DNA of 64,000 bases from Macrocystis pyrifera. Taxonomy: Eukaryota > Sar > Phaeophyceae > Laminariales > Laminariaceae. Below, piece after piece: positions 1 to 9,681 of this stretch. Position 1 is the first letter of the stretch. Every line of letters begins with the position of its first letter. Under the pieces are notes generated by a model, which did not search any database, had not been told where the DNA came from, and saw only the letters and a list, made by a program, of their open reading frames with translations. Where the stretch lies: positions 3,322,501-3,386,500 of the forward strand of contig JASSKH010000003.1 of the NCBI GenBank assembly GCA_031763025.1. Direction: 5' to 3'. Made by a program: the position numbers and the translations under genes.

Positions 1-790
1 CACCGTTCCTACTCCTAATAGAGACACCTCCAACAATTGGGCGCTCATTACGTTGTTTCCATATATTACATAGAAACTTTTTACTAATCTTATCCCCTTC
101 CTGTTTGGCCTCCTGTGGCCACCATCTATCTCCTAGGATAGCGATCGTTTTCCCGCTGCTATTCATTGTATCAAACTCCTGCATGTCACATTCGTCTATT
201 TCCCTCATCTCTTCTTGTGAAATGTACAAGGGAAGAGGGAGAGGGGGGGAGAGGGGGAGGCGGTCTGCCCAACAGACTGACACCTGGGTATGGCTATCAT
301 CGTCATGATGCGCTCCCTTCTCTAGGACCCAAGTAATTAGCATGGTGCCACACGGGCAACCTTGCGTGTCTGTATGCACCAGTGCCTGCCTTTCGTATTA
401 TCTTCCCAAGTCCGCCTCACAGGCGGTTCTGAGTAGGATGCAGCTCACCCTTCATGCGACTCGCCGGACACCTCACGGCGCTTCGCGCTTGGTGCAAGCA
501 ATGTCTGCCTGGTCGGTGAAAACCCGACATGCTCCGTCCCGGCATTGTAGGGATGCGAGGGTCTATGGTCATACGACTACGGCCATGCATGAGATCGAGT
601 ACATCTCTCCTATCTAGTACCCCCCCCCCCCCCCCCCCAACCCCCTTTTTGTCCCTTTTCTTCCTTTTTTCGTTTTTCTTTTTTCTCCTCTTTCCCGTTT
701 TTTTTTTTTTTTTTTTTTTTTTTCCGTTTGCCCCACTTTGTGTCTCTGTCTGTATCTTCCTTTTTGCTTTTTGATACAGGTATCTGCTTT
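1..790. other. Low-complexity flank without gene
   Basis: No convincing gene is seen. The stretch holds a purine tract near 229-262, a C run at 620-638, a T run at 698-723 and general pyrimidine richness after 640. The segment around 285-330 resembles one near 8165-8230, with a shared catgatgcg core, so it is probably part of a dispersed repeat. Confidence 0.5.
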
Positions 791-859
791 TCCTTTTTTT
801 GGTTTGCTTCGTCGTCTGCCTTTTCGTTCTTTGTCTACGAGAAATAGTTCCTTTTTGTT

Positions 860-1210
860 TCTCTGGTGTTCTAAATAGCGGAGTAAGTACGGTTGTGTTT
901 TTGGTTCTTATCTCTGTTCTACACCCTTCGCGTAGCTTGCGAACCTACAATCTGCGAAAATCTGCGCACTCTCTTGTTGTGCGTTTCCTTTTTGCTTTCT
1001 TGCTTTCTTGTTTGAATTGATTGCTTTTCTTTCTTTTTTAATTTTTGCGTTTTTCGACTTAGCTTCGATTTTTCGGCGCCGAGTTGCTTTTTTTCATCCT
1101 TTCTATTCGTTCCTGGGTAGTAAGCGGTCTTCTCGGTTTCTACGGCGACTTGTACCGCATGATACGTGATACGTACGTGCGCAGACCTCACTTTTTATTT
1201 TTGTCTGAGG
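860..1210 (+). repeat. Left arm of an inverted repeat (partner 2265-2610)
   Basis: This pyrimidine-rich segment reappears in reverse complement at 2265-2610. Shared landmarks are a tagcggagtaagta block at the outer end, a tctgcgaaaatctgcgcac-like block, and an inner block reading tacgtacgtgcgc followed by ctttttattt. The arms have diverged with several indels. They enclose the SINE palindrome at 1484-2233, so the whole 860-2610 stretch is one nested palindrome. The family is not recognised; it may be a LINE 3' region. Confidence 0.6.
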
Positions 1211-1262
1211 AGTAGATGTACGTCAGCAAGTATAACGTGCTTGTTTTTCGTTTCTACCGAGC

Positions 1263-1440
1263 GAGGTATTCTTCCACTCCAGAGTTATTATTGGAGCCTG
1301 TCCTGCGACCACAGAATGCATTGTACTTCGAGTTAATGTTTGAACAACAACAACAACAACAACAACAACAACTCGTACAGAGTCCGTGGTCGCAAGACAG
1401 GCTTCAAGAACTCTGGATGGAGTGGAAGAACACCTCGGGG
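1263..1440. repeat. Small foldback element with (CAA)n core
   Basis: The arm at 1263-1310 (gaggtattcttccactccag, then ctgtcctgcgaccacag) returns inverted at 1385-1440. The loop carries a CAA microsatellite at 1343-1372. A related single arm lies at 9745-9790. The structure fits a small foldback or MITE-like repeat. No coding content is credited to the short frames crossing it. Confidence 0.55.
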
Positions 1441-1483
1441 GGAAAAAACAAGCAAAGAATAATATATATATACATATATTTTC

Positions 1484-1782
1484 ATCATCACTTTTACTTT
1501 CCAACCCACTCGTAGGAGGTTTTACCCTCCACGATCTTCTGGACAAGCCGTGGTCACAGGTGTCGTCCCTTCTCCCCCCCGGTACGTGCCTTCATTTTTA
1601 TCGCGCATAGGGTTCAGCATTCCCACTGCTCGTCGATTTTCATCGAATGTAGCTAACTCACGCTCTCGCGCTTTTCGCTTATCAATTTTTTATGCAAGAA
1701 AAAGTCCCTACGAGCATGCACTCGGTGAGATTTGAACCCACGAAATTGATCTTGACAGGCACGCGGACCACCTACCAAGCCA
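1484..1782 (-). mobile_element. tRNA-derived SINE, copy 1
   Basis: This is the reverse-complement twin of the SINE at 1903-2233. The tRNA-like head is at 1764-1782 and the 3' end faces left, running into an AT-rich stretch at 1460-1483. The internal promoter motifs described for copy 2 are present. It sits head to head with copy 2, giving arms of about 350 bp around a centre near 1843. Family membership is supported by further copies at 18.7 kb and, diverged, at 40.1 kb. Confidence 0.75.
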
Positions 1783-1902
1783 CCGGGGACGATGGTATAC
1801 TGGTAACCGGCGTCCCCGGTGGCTTGATAGGTGGTCCGATAGGCACGCGGACCACCTATCAAGCCACCGGGGACGCCGGTTACCAGTATACCATCGTCCC
1901 CG

Positions 1903-2233
1903 GTGGCTTGGTAGGTGGTCCGCGTGCCTGTCAAGATCAATTTCGTGGGTTCAAGTCTCACCGAGTGCATGCTCATAGGGACTTTTTCTTGCATAAAATT
2001 GATAAGCGGAAAGCGCGAGAGCGTGAGTTAGCTACATTCGATGAAAATCGACGAGCAGTGGGAATGCTGAACCCTATGCGCGACAAAAAATAAAGGCACG
2101 TACCGGGGGGGAGAAGGGACGACACCTGTGACCACGGCTTGTCCAGAAGATCGTCGAGGGTAAAACCTCCTACGAGTGGGCTGGGAAGTAAAAGTGATGG
2201 ATAAAATAAATAAATAAATAAACAAATAAAAAA
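1903..2233 (+). mobile_element. tRNA-derived SINE, copy 2
   Basis: The head carries an A-box-like motif, tggcttggtagg, at 1904-1915 and a perfect B box, ggttcaagtct, at 1948-1958. The spacing is that of an RNA polymerase III tRNA-type promoter. A tRNA-unrelated body of about 230 bp follows, then an A-rich tail (aaataaataaataaa) to 2233. This is the classic layout of a tRNA-derived SINE that would be moved by a partner LINE. No protein is encoded; open frames through it are chance. The source tRNA was not identified. Confidence 0.8.
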
Positions 2234-2264
2234 TGCCTGGTACATATTAACCGAAGCACATCTA

Positions 2265-2610
2265 CACCTTAAACAGAAATAAAAAGTGGGGTCCGCGCAC
2301 GTACGTATCAGGTACATGCGGTACGCTGTACAAGTCGCCACAGAAACCGAGAAGACCGCATACGTAGAAGATTGATCCACGGAGGAAACACTCAGAAGAA
2401 ATAGACAGGACGGGAAAAAACAACTCGACGTCGAAAAATCGAAATCGAAAAAATAAAAAATCGAAAAGGGAAGAGAGACAAAAAAAATTAAATTCAAGTA
2501 AGAGAGCAAGAAGGCGAGAAAACACAGACAAGAGAATGTGCAGATTTTTGCAGATTGCAGGCAAACAAGCATACTTACTCCGCTACTAAAGAGCACCAGG
2601 GAAACAAAAA
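2265..2610 (-). repeat. Right arm of an inverted repeat (partner 860-1210)
   Basis: This is the reverse complement of the left arm, read here as a purine-rich stretch. It ends at the A-rich tail of SINE copy 2. See the left arm for shared landmarks. Confidence 0.6.
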
Positions 2611-2805
2611 AGTTCGTTTATGCATAATACGGCCGCATCTTCCCGTTGTGAGGTACGCAGGAGAAGAGAGACAGCGATATTGTCGATTTAGGCGGGCGTG
2701 AATTGCTACCCACGGTGGACCAACTATCATATTGAATTCACAGCAGTACATATAAATATCATATACCTTCCTTCGTTCGTAAAATATGATAAAACACCTT
2801 AGACC

Positions 2806-3287
2806 AACTATTATGGGAAATTATTTCTGAGCTCTCAGAACTGGGGTTTTAGGCCTAATATACGCGTTTTACTTGGCGGGAAAGCCAGAAACACCGATAG
2901 ACTCCTCAAAATGCTCCCCGTAGTTTTTTGCGAGCTTTCAGGAACAATTTCCCGTTTCTCCAGAGTCCTAATTTGAATTTTGGAGTTGCCAATCACTTTT
3001 CTCTGGAGGGTCAGAAATAAGGCTGTTGGTCAGAACTGGGGCCAGAAATAGTGGATCTTCGAGGATTTTTGATGAAAAATCACGATGTCCTCAGAACTGG
3101 AAATATGGACGAACAGTCCTGCGACGACTCTGGAGAAACGGAAAAGTGCTCGAGAAAGCTCTCGGAAAACTAAGGGGGGCATCCTGAGGAGTCTACCGGT
3201 GTTTTTGACAGTCCCGTTGAGTAAATCGCGGTTTTTGGGCAAAAAAAGCCAGTTCTGAGACCCCTTCAAAAATTTCCCATAATAGTT
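2806..3287. mobile_element. 482-bp foldback/MITE-like element
   Basis: The ends are inverted: aactattatgggaaatt at the left and its complement at the right. Imperfect similarity continues inwards for roughly 165 bp on each side, for example ctccagagtc near both inner edges. The centre of about 150 bp repeats a cagaactgg motif. No transposase and no clear target-site duplication were found, so this is a non-autonomous element of unknown superfamily. Confidence 0.65.
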
Positions 3288-3293
3288 ACACTT

Positions 3294-3592
3294 TACTTCG
3301 TGTGTGTGTGTGTGTTCTTCACATTAAACCGTTCTTCTACTCGTCGACATCCAGCAAGCCCAGTGTCCGTGCTGATTCTTCACCCTAGAAAGATACGAGC
3401 TCTGTGGTCACAGACTACGACACAGAGATAACACACCGTAATGCATTAATAGCCTACGTAATACCATGCCTTCGCACTAGGTGCGGCCGACACAACATAC
3501 ATACATACGCCAGCAACCAAAATACACCATAAAGAAAGAGCAGCAACGAAAAAACCAAACCGAAAAAGAACAAGAAAAAGAAAGTACCTCGT
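3294..3592 (-). mobile_element. LINE 3'-end fragment, copy 3
   Basis: The stretch 3299-3584 matches the 3' untranslated end of the LINE at 5225-7461, read on the minus strand and ending in a (CA)n tail (TG on the plus strand, 3301-3315). It is strongly 5'-truncated. A probable 8-bp target-site duplication with one mismatch flanks it: tacttcgt at 3294 and tacctcgt at 3585. Confidence 0.75.
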
Positions 3593-3599
3593 CACGATG

Positions 3600-4700
3600 A
3601 TACGTGCCACATTATAGGCACCAGCCCGTCTCGGTGCTCTCGTACTGCCGTACTCATCCTGTGCGGCGTGCGGGAAGGCTCGCGAGAGATCTCGCAAAAG
3701 AAAGGGAGGCGAGGCGGGGCGAGAGGCGCGCAAGAATATACTATATTACTCGTAGCTGAACCTATCGGCCGCGTGGCGCCCTCAACACAGCAATACTTTG
3801 CCATCACCGTCGTCATAATCGTTTCTGCTGCTGCTGCTGCCGCGCTGCTTCTTTCTGGAGACGTGGTGTGTGGTGAGAATGAGAAGATCACTATAATAGG
3901 TGTGGGGGTGGTCGTGTTGAAGTTCGTGATGAAAAAAAGTCAAAGCATCGGAGCAGGTCCAAGGGCGACCCATACACCGCATCCTTATAGTCTTGCTTGC
4001 ACCTCACCCCACGAGACCTGATGGCAGTCAGGCAGGTAGAGTAGGTGCCAGGCAGTCTGCTGATTGATCTCAACCAACACAGTCAGGCATATTCATTAGG
4101 GTCATTCTTATCGGAGAGCTTTTCCCCCCCATAATTTCCATGTTTTTTTCGCGCATTTTTTTAGTCCTGCCAGATTTTCCTGATTTTTTTTTTCCAAACC
4201 ACGATTAATACTCGCTGCTGCTTCTTTCGGCCGTGTGTGCTGGGTGTGTATGACAGTTGTTTGATGACACGACGGCAGGTACAGCAAGCAGTACTTCATA
4301 GTAGACAAAATTGGACTTGAAAAAGAAACAAAATGTATTCATACATACTGACATGGCACTGCTGTAGAGTCTAAACTACAGAAAGGCTAACAATGTCGCA
4401 GGGTGTGAAGCACTACCAGGATGTGGGAAAGTGGTTGATTTATCACATTCTGGTGGGTAGATATGATTCGACGCGAATTGTCAAGGAGTGAAAGGGTTGA
4501 ACTGGAGTCTTCTCGGGGTAAAAATGCAAGGCACGAACTGTTGTAGAGTGGGGAGGGAGGACAAGAACCTGCTATATGGTGTGGCCCCGGATCTGAGTCA
4601 CGACTATACACCTGTGAGAGAAACACGGCAAACAAAAGAAAACCGTACTCTAGCTGGCGATAGTAGCATAGCTAGGCTCCCGGCTCTGCTAAAAAGCCGA
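3600..4700. other. No gene recognised
   Basis: The open frames on both strands here show no family I know and no clear splice structure. A short CTG/GCT microsatellite lies at 3829-3843. Otherwise nothing stands out. Confidence 0.4.
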
Positions 4701-4716
4701 GCGGGGGACCTTGCCA

Positions 4717-4870
4717 CACGATCTGCCATCTCTTTTTACTCTCTCTCGTCGACAACGGTATCAAGTGTCTCAGCACTGCTGCTGTCATGCGTCCCCCCAC
4801 ACGATCCGTCATCTCCTTTCTACTCTCCTCATCGACAACGGGGTCAACTGTCAGCATTGCCGCTGTCGCG
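4717..4870. repeat. Two-copy tandem repeat, unit about 80 bp
   Basis: Two imperfect adjacent copies start with cacacgatctgccatctc and cacacgatccgtcatctc. Each continues through a tcgtcgacaacgg or tcatcgacaacgg block. Confidence 0.55.
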
Positions 4871-4914
4871 CCCCGCCCCTAGTCAATTACATCAGCAGGA
4901 TCCGGGGCTGTTTA

Positions 4915-5019
4915 TTACGAGGGTCCATACTTAACAGGACCTATGGTATACACAAAACCTATATATTTACCTATTTTTACCAACAATATTTGGTCCTGTT
5001 TACTATGGCCCCCCCGTAA
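4915..5019. mobile_element. TA-flanked MITE, copy 1
   Basis: This 105-bp element has inverted ends that begin TTACGAGGG and finish CCCCCGTAA, each extending into a tract near aacaggacc / ggtcctgttt. The dinucleotide TA is duplicated at both borders (4913-4914 and 5020-5021), as Tc1/mariner-type elements produce. Sister copies lie at 13615-13701 and 34377-34481. Confidence 0.75.
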
Positions 5020-5224
5020 TAGTAACAAAATAACACAGGTTCCACTTACTATTGCTAGTCGACCGGTACCTTGCCACGGACGGTGCTACGAGTATCAATC
5101 AGACCTGAAAATCTGACCAAAATCCAAAATACACCAGCAATCAATGCGGTCCCGCTCTACTGACCCCTAACCGCAACAGAGCCGAACCGACGTTTTACCA
5201 ACAATCTAATCTGAAAGAAAAAAG

Positions 5225-7461
5225 AGGCATATACACTCTTGTTTTGTCGGAAAAGAGGAACCGTTGGCATGCGTGCAAAGCGCTGTGTGGGGCATGTTGT
5301 ATGCAGACGACGCAGGAATAGTCTCGAAGTCGGCGGAAGGCCTTGCAAGAATGATGACGGTCATCGTGACTGTCTTCGAAGCAGTAGGTCTCACGGTATC
5401 CGAGAAGAAGTCAGCGACGATGCTCCTACGAACACCGGATCAGACGTTTACCACCTCACCGTTCGCGATCGAAGCTGCAGGCCAAAAGTATGAACAGACG
5501 ACCCAGTTTTTATACCTAGGAGGCATTATCCACGAGAACGCTGACCTCTCCTTCGAAATCGAGCGACGAATCCGTCTGATGCGGGCATGCCTCAAACGGT
5601 ATGGTCCGAAACTGTACGATAGGACGAACGCACGGCTTAGTCTGAAAGTCCGGATGCTGAAGGCCGAGGTGATTGAGACCTTGCTGTACGGTTGCGTGAC
5701 GTGGACCCTCAATGCGGACCACTTTGCCAAGCTTCGATCAGCCCACCACGAAGTCCTCCTGCGAGTCATTGGCTTCAAGCGCCGACTACGCACCGACCAC
5801 ACCACTGTGATGCGGGGACCGGTCTAGGGTAGTGGTAAGGGTAGTGGCAAGGGACGCAGGTTGTTCTGGCAGCTGGAAAGCAGTGCTTCGCTTCTTCTGA
5901 TTTAGATCTTCTTATTGATGGCGAGAGCTGAGGAGGTGCTCTGGTAGAGAAGTGAGAGGTAGGGGGGCGGGACTCGACGCCCAAATATACTCGTCCCACC
6001 TCACGCCACAAACTCTCCTAAATTCCTCTTATCTGATGTACTCCAACAGAACTTTCCTAATGGCTACCGATCGTTCTTCTGCTAATATAAGATCTTCTCA
6101 CTTCGTAGTCCTATCTGCATCACGGAACATTCCTAAAATAACGATACTCTCGACTACCGGAATATCCGCCGGGTTAATCCATTCTTTGGATTATTCTCGT
6201 ATTCGTGGAACTACAAGACTGCAACGTATTATCTATATCTATAGCCCATGAATACTCTACTCATATCACACCACCCTCTCGTATGCGAAGGCGCTCAGGA
6301 TAACACGATGCGAAAGTATCGAAACGACCATCCGTAAACGGCGACTCTTCTTTGCGGGGGCTCTGGTGCGGCAACACGAGGGGCGATTGCCCAGTCGGTT
6401 GATGTTCGGGACGATCGCTGGTGGGGGGAGCCCGAAACCAGGCGGGCAGCCCAAGACTTGGCCTAGGGCCATTACTGAGGACCTTAGAGTGTTCAAAGCC
6501 ACCGAGGGATCAACGGAAGACTCCCCCTTAGTCTTTGGAGTTGGGACCGCACTGTGGCCCACTGCAGCAAAACAGGCGGGAAAGTGGTACCGGGGAATCC
6601 TCGAAGCAGCTGAACAGTTCATGGGCAGGTGGCACGAGGCTGAGGCAAAGCTGAGTAGACAGCGCCGTGCACCCGCTGCAGGTAGTGTTAGAGGGAATGG
6701 GGGGAGGGGTAACAGCAGGAGGGGTAGAGGGAACACCGAACAAGTGTATGGGGGCAGGGGGGGGAACAGGAGGAGTAGAAGGGAAACCGCGGTAGAATAG
6801 AGTAGCAGAGAGACCGCAGATAGGGTAGCAAGGTACCAGGCCGACTAATAGGTTGGACTTTTCTTTGCTACTCGTACCGCCAACTGCTGCGGCCGTTCGG
6901 TATGTATTTTGATTTTTTTCCATGACTTAACTTTTTCCTATATTTTTCCCTTCTTATCCTTATGAAAGAAGTACTACATAGTGGGCGGGTGACGAGCGTA
7001 TTTTGGCCCACTCATTATTGCTCTTTTTACTTAGTTAAGTGTTCACCGGGATGCATAGTCCCCCCTTTTTCCTTCTCGTATCTTTCCCCTTGCACGTCCC
7101 TTTTGGCTCATGCTCGGGGTATGTATGTGTCTGAGCTTTGGCTTCTCATTTTATTTATTTGTTTGGGGCTCTTCTCCTTTTCCTTTTCTTTTTCTTTTTC
7201 GGTTTGGTTTCTTCGTTGTTTCTCTTTATGGTGTATTTTGGATGCTGGCGTATGTATGTATGTATGTTGTGTCGGCCGCATCTAGTGCGAAGGCATGGTA
7301 TTGCGTAGGCTATTAACGCATTACGGTGTGTTATCTCTGTGTCGTAGTCCGACCACAGAGCTCGTATCTTTCTAGGGTGAAGAATCAGCACGGACACTGG
7401 GCTTGCTGGATGTCGACGAGTAGAAGAACGGTTTAATGTGAAGAACACATACACACACACT
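5225..7461 (+). mobile_element. 5'-truncated LINE with RT C-terminus
   Basis: The frame from about 5240 carries the reverse-transcriptase active-site motif YADD (codons at 5300-5311), then the AGLTVSEKK-type and YLGGII motifs and an ETLLYGCVTW block typical of non-LTR endonuclease/RT proteins. The RRLFFAGALVRQHEGRLPSR C-terminal region lies at 6330-6400, beyond a 461-bp insertion (5806-6266). A Gly/Arg-rich tail ends at a stop at 6798-6800. The 3' untranslated region is long and pyrimidine-rich, and the element ends in (CA)n near 7461. The endonuclease and most of the RT are absent, so it cannot move by itself. The clade (RTE- or Jockey-like) is not resolved. Confidence 0.8.
5806..6266 (+). 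mobile_element. 461-bp insertion in the LINE, possible SINE
   Basis: The insertion is bounded by an exact 8-bp duplication, cacaccac, at 5798-5805 and 6267-6274. Dropping the insert and one copy makes the LINE protein read through smoothly from one side to the other. There are no terminal inverted repeats. Weak tRNA-like promoter motifs (tagggtagtgg near 5825; ggactcgac near 5969) suggest a SINE of a second family, but this is uncertain. Confidence 0.65.
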
Positions 7462-7560
7462 CTCCTTCCAATAGAATCTAACTACTACTAGTAATAAGAC
7501 GCGTTCTATGAGAGAGGGAGCACATTCCGCCAAACTGTTTTCTGAATGACAGAGTTCCTT

Positions 7561-7653
7561 AACCCCTATAGTACCGCAGTCCCGATTTGGGGACAAACCA
7601 GTCTAATTCCAAGTGATTTGTCCCCAAAAGTGGACTGCGGTACTAAAAGGGTT
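7561..7653. mobile_element. Second MITE family, copy 1
   Basis: This 93-bp element has inverted ends: aacccctatagtaccgcagt on the left, matched by actgcggtactaaaagggtt on the right. The inner palindromic pair is ggggacaa / ttgtcccc. It is preceded by tt, making ttaa at the left border. A second copy lies at 28497-28593. Confidence 0.65.
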
Positions 7654-7659
7654 CATCCA

Positions 7660-8650
7660 AAATCGTCGGAATGTCAAATCTTGTTTCGAAAAGTGACGCT
7701 TTCGTATACTTGGGCCATGGGATTATTCATCGGGATGCACTTGGATTTTTGACTGTGAAGTCAGTTTTCGGGTGGGGTATGTGGAGCTCCTTAAGTGAGG
7801 AGAGGTTCAGAAAAATTAGGGTGAACCCCTATCGTAGAACGCCTCATAACCAAGTGACGAATTAATCCAAATCATCCGTAAGTGTTGAGATTCACCCATC
7901 CATCGAGGCCACGGAGAAACCCTCGGCGGTTCTCAGGTACCTTTTGGTATCTGTTCTTCTGTCGAGTAGACGCGAGGCGCCAGTAGGCATCGGGCCAAAA
8001 CATGGCACGCATGCTGCGGAGAAGAGAGCAAGCAGCAGAAGAGCGACACGCGACGGCTGCAACTAACTGCGACACGAACCGTGGACACCAATGCACCCAG
8101 GGGACGGAGATACGGGCGGGGGCGGGGGGGGGGGGGGGGGGGGGGCGCTCTGTTCCAATTCTTGCCGACTGGGCATGGCATTCGTCATCATGATGCGTCC
8201 CTTCCCAGTGCTACAAGTAGCTATTAATAGCGTAGAGCCGTCGGGACTCTCTCGCCTGCCTCTACGAGTCCCTGCTTTTCGTTTTCCTCGTTTTTTCTTT
8301 CTTTCTTTTGTTCGTTTCTTTCTCGTTTTGTCGATTTTATCTTCTTATTCCGTTCTTTTTTTGTCCTGTTTAGCTCTTTCGGTTCGCTCTGGCTTTCGCG
8401 TTCGTTTGTTTCCTTTATTCCCTTTCTTTTGCTTTGCGTTGGTTTGTTTTGTGCGTGTACGTACGTACGTACGTAGCTTTTTTCTCCATGGGATTTGATT
8501 TGGTTCATTTCACTTTACTTTATTTAGTTGCAGTTTGTTCATCGTTTAGTTCTGCTTTTTCGCGTGCGGCCCCATTGGGTTTGGTTGAAAATCGTGCAAG
8601 GATTTGACTTTTTCCTTCTTGAGGTGTATGATGTGTTTCAGTCATGGGAT
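7660..8650. other. No gene; G-run and pyrimidine-rich DNA
   Basis: A 22-base G run occupies 8124-8145 and a (TACG)n tract lies near 8456-8476. The segment between is C/T-rich with chance frames only. The 8165-8230 segment resembles 285-330. Confidence 0.45.
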
Positions 8651-8654
8651 GTGT

Positions 8655-9464
8655 GTGTGTGTGTGTGTTCTTCACATTAAACCGTTCTTCTACTCGTCGA
8701 CATCCAGCAAGCCCAGTGTCCGTGCTGATTCTTCACCCTAGAAAGATACGAGCTCTGTGGTCACAGACTACGACACAGAGATAACACACCGTAATGCATT
8801 AATAGCCTACGTAATACCATGCCTTCGCACTAGGTGCGGCCGACACAACATACATACATACGCCAGCATCCAAAATACACCATAAAGAAAGAGAAGCAAC
8901 GAAAAAACCAAACCGAAAAAGAACAAGAAAAAGAAAAAGAAAAGGAGAAGAATCCCAAATAAATAAATAAAATGGGAAGCCAAAGCTCAGACACATACAT
9001 ACTTACCCCGAGCATGAGCCAAAAGGGACGTGCAAGGGGAAAGATACGAGAAGGAAAAAGGGGACTATGCATCCCGGTGAACACTTAACTAAGTAAAAAG
9101 AGCAATAGTGAGTGGGCCAAAATACGCTCGTCACCCACCCACTATGTAGTACTTCTTTCATAAGGATAAGAAGGGAAAAAAATCAAAATGCATACCGAAC
9201 GGCCGCAGCAGTTGGCGGTACGAGTAGCAAAGAAACGTCCAACCTATTAGTCGGCCTGGTACCTTGCTACCCTATCTGCGGTCTCTCTGCTACTCTCTTC
9301 TACCGCGGTTTCCCTTCTACTCCTCCTGTTCCCCCCCCTGCCCCTATACACTTGTACGGTGTTCCCTCTACCCCTCCTGCTGTTACCCCTCCCCCCATTC
9401 CCTCTAACACTACCTGCAGCGGATGCACGGCGCTGTCTACTCAGCTTTGCCTCAGCCTCGTGCC
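8655..9464 (-). mobile_element. LINE 3' fragment, copy 2
   Basis: This is the reverse complement of 6632-7461 of the LINE, covering the C-terminal Gly/Arg-rich codons and the whole 3' untranslated region. It ends in a (CA)n tail (TG on the plus strand, starting near 8653). It begins abruptly at ggcacgaggc, immediately after an A11 run that links it to a U2 snRNA copy. With copy 1 it forms an inverted repeat with arms of about 830 bp and a spacer of about 1.2 kb. Confidence 0.8.
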
Positions 9465-9475
9465 TTTTTTTTTTT

Positions 9476-9667
9476 GTCCCCGAGGGGACGGACCTCACAA
9501 GGCGGTAGTGAAATGCCGAGGAAATCCAGCCGGAACACTGCAAGCAGCGCTAAACCCGGCAGTTTCAAAAACAGGTGTGAAAATGACACTCGATGAGTGT
9601 CAATCAGTTTTCACACTGATTAGAACAGATACTACACATGATCTTAGCCAAAAGGCCGAGAAGGTAT
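9476..9667 (-). ncRNA. U2 spliceosomal snRNA copy (probably retrocopy)
   Basis: Read on the minus strand, the start ataccttctcggcc is followed by ttttggctaagatca, the nearly invariant 5' part of U2 snRNA. The branch-point-pairing motif GTAGTA follows at plus-strand positions near 9631-9636. Stem-loop IIa (atcagt...actgat), IIb (gacactc...gagtgtc), a U-rich Sm-like stretch (ctgtttttgaa) and two 3' stem-loops follow in the right order, for about 190 nt in all. Directly after its 3' end is an A11 run and then a LINE fragment. A reverse-transcribed copy is therefore more likely than the active gene. No promoter was recognised upstream. Confidence 0.85.
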
Positions 9668-9681
9668 ATGTGTAGTATCTG

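Noticed and set aside
1941-1962. Possible tRNA gene (perfect B box)
   Set aside because: No acceptor stem or anticodon arm forms, and the same motif is embedded in a repeated 330-bp unit, so it is a SINE head.
1653-2596. Frames of 113-207 codons on both strands across the SINE pair
   Set aside because: They translate a palindromic non-coding SINE pair; the two strands give near-identical text.
9449-9464. ggcacgag at the chimera joint as a cDNA-library adapter artefact
   Set aside because: The same bases occur at the corresponding place in LINE copy 1 (6631-6640), so they belong to the LINE.
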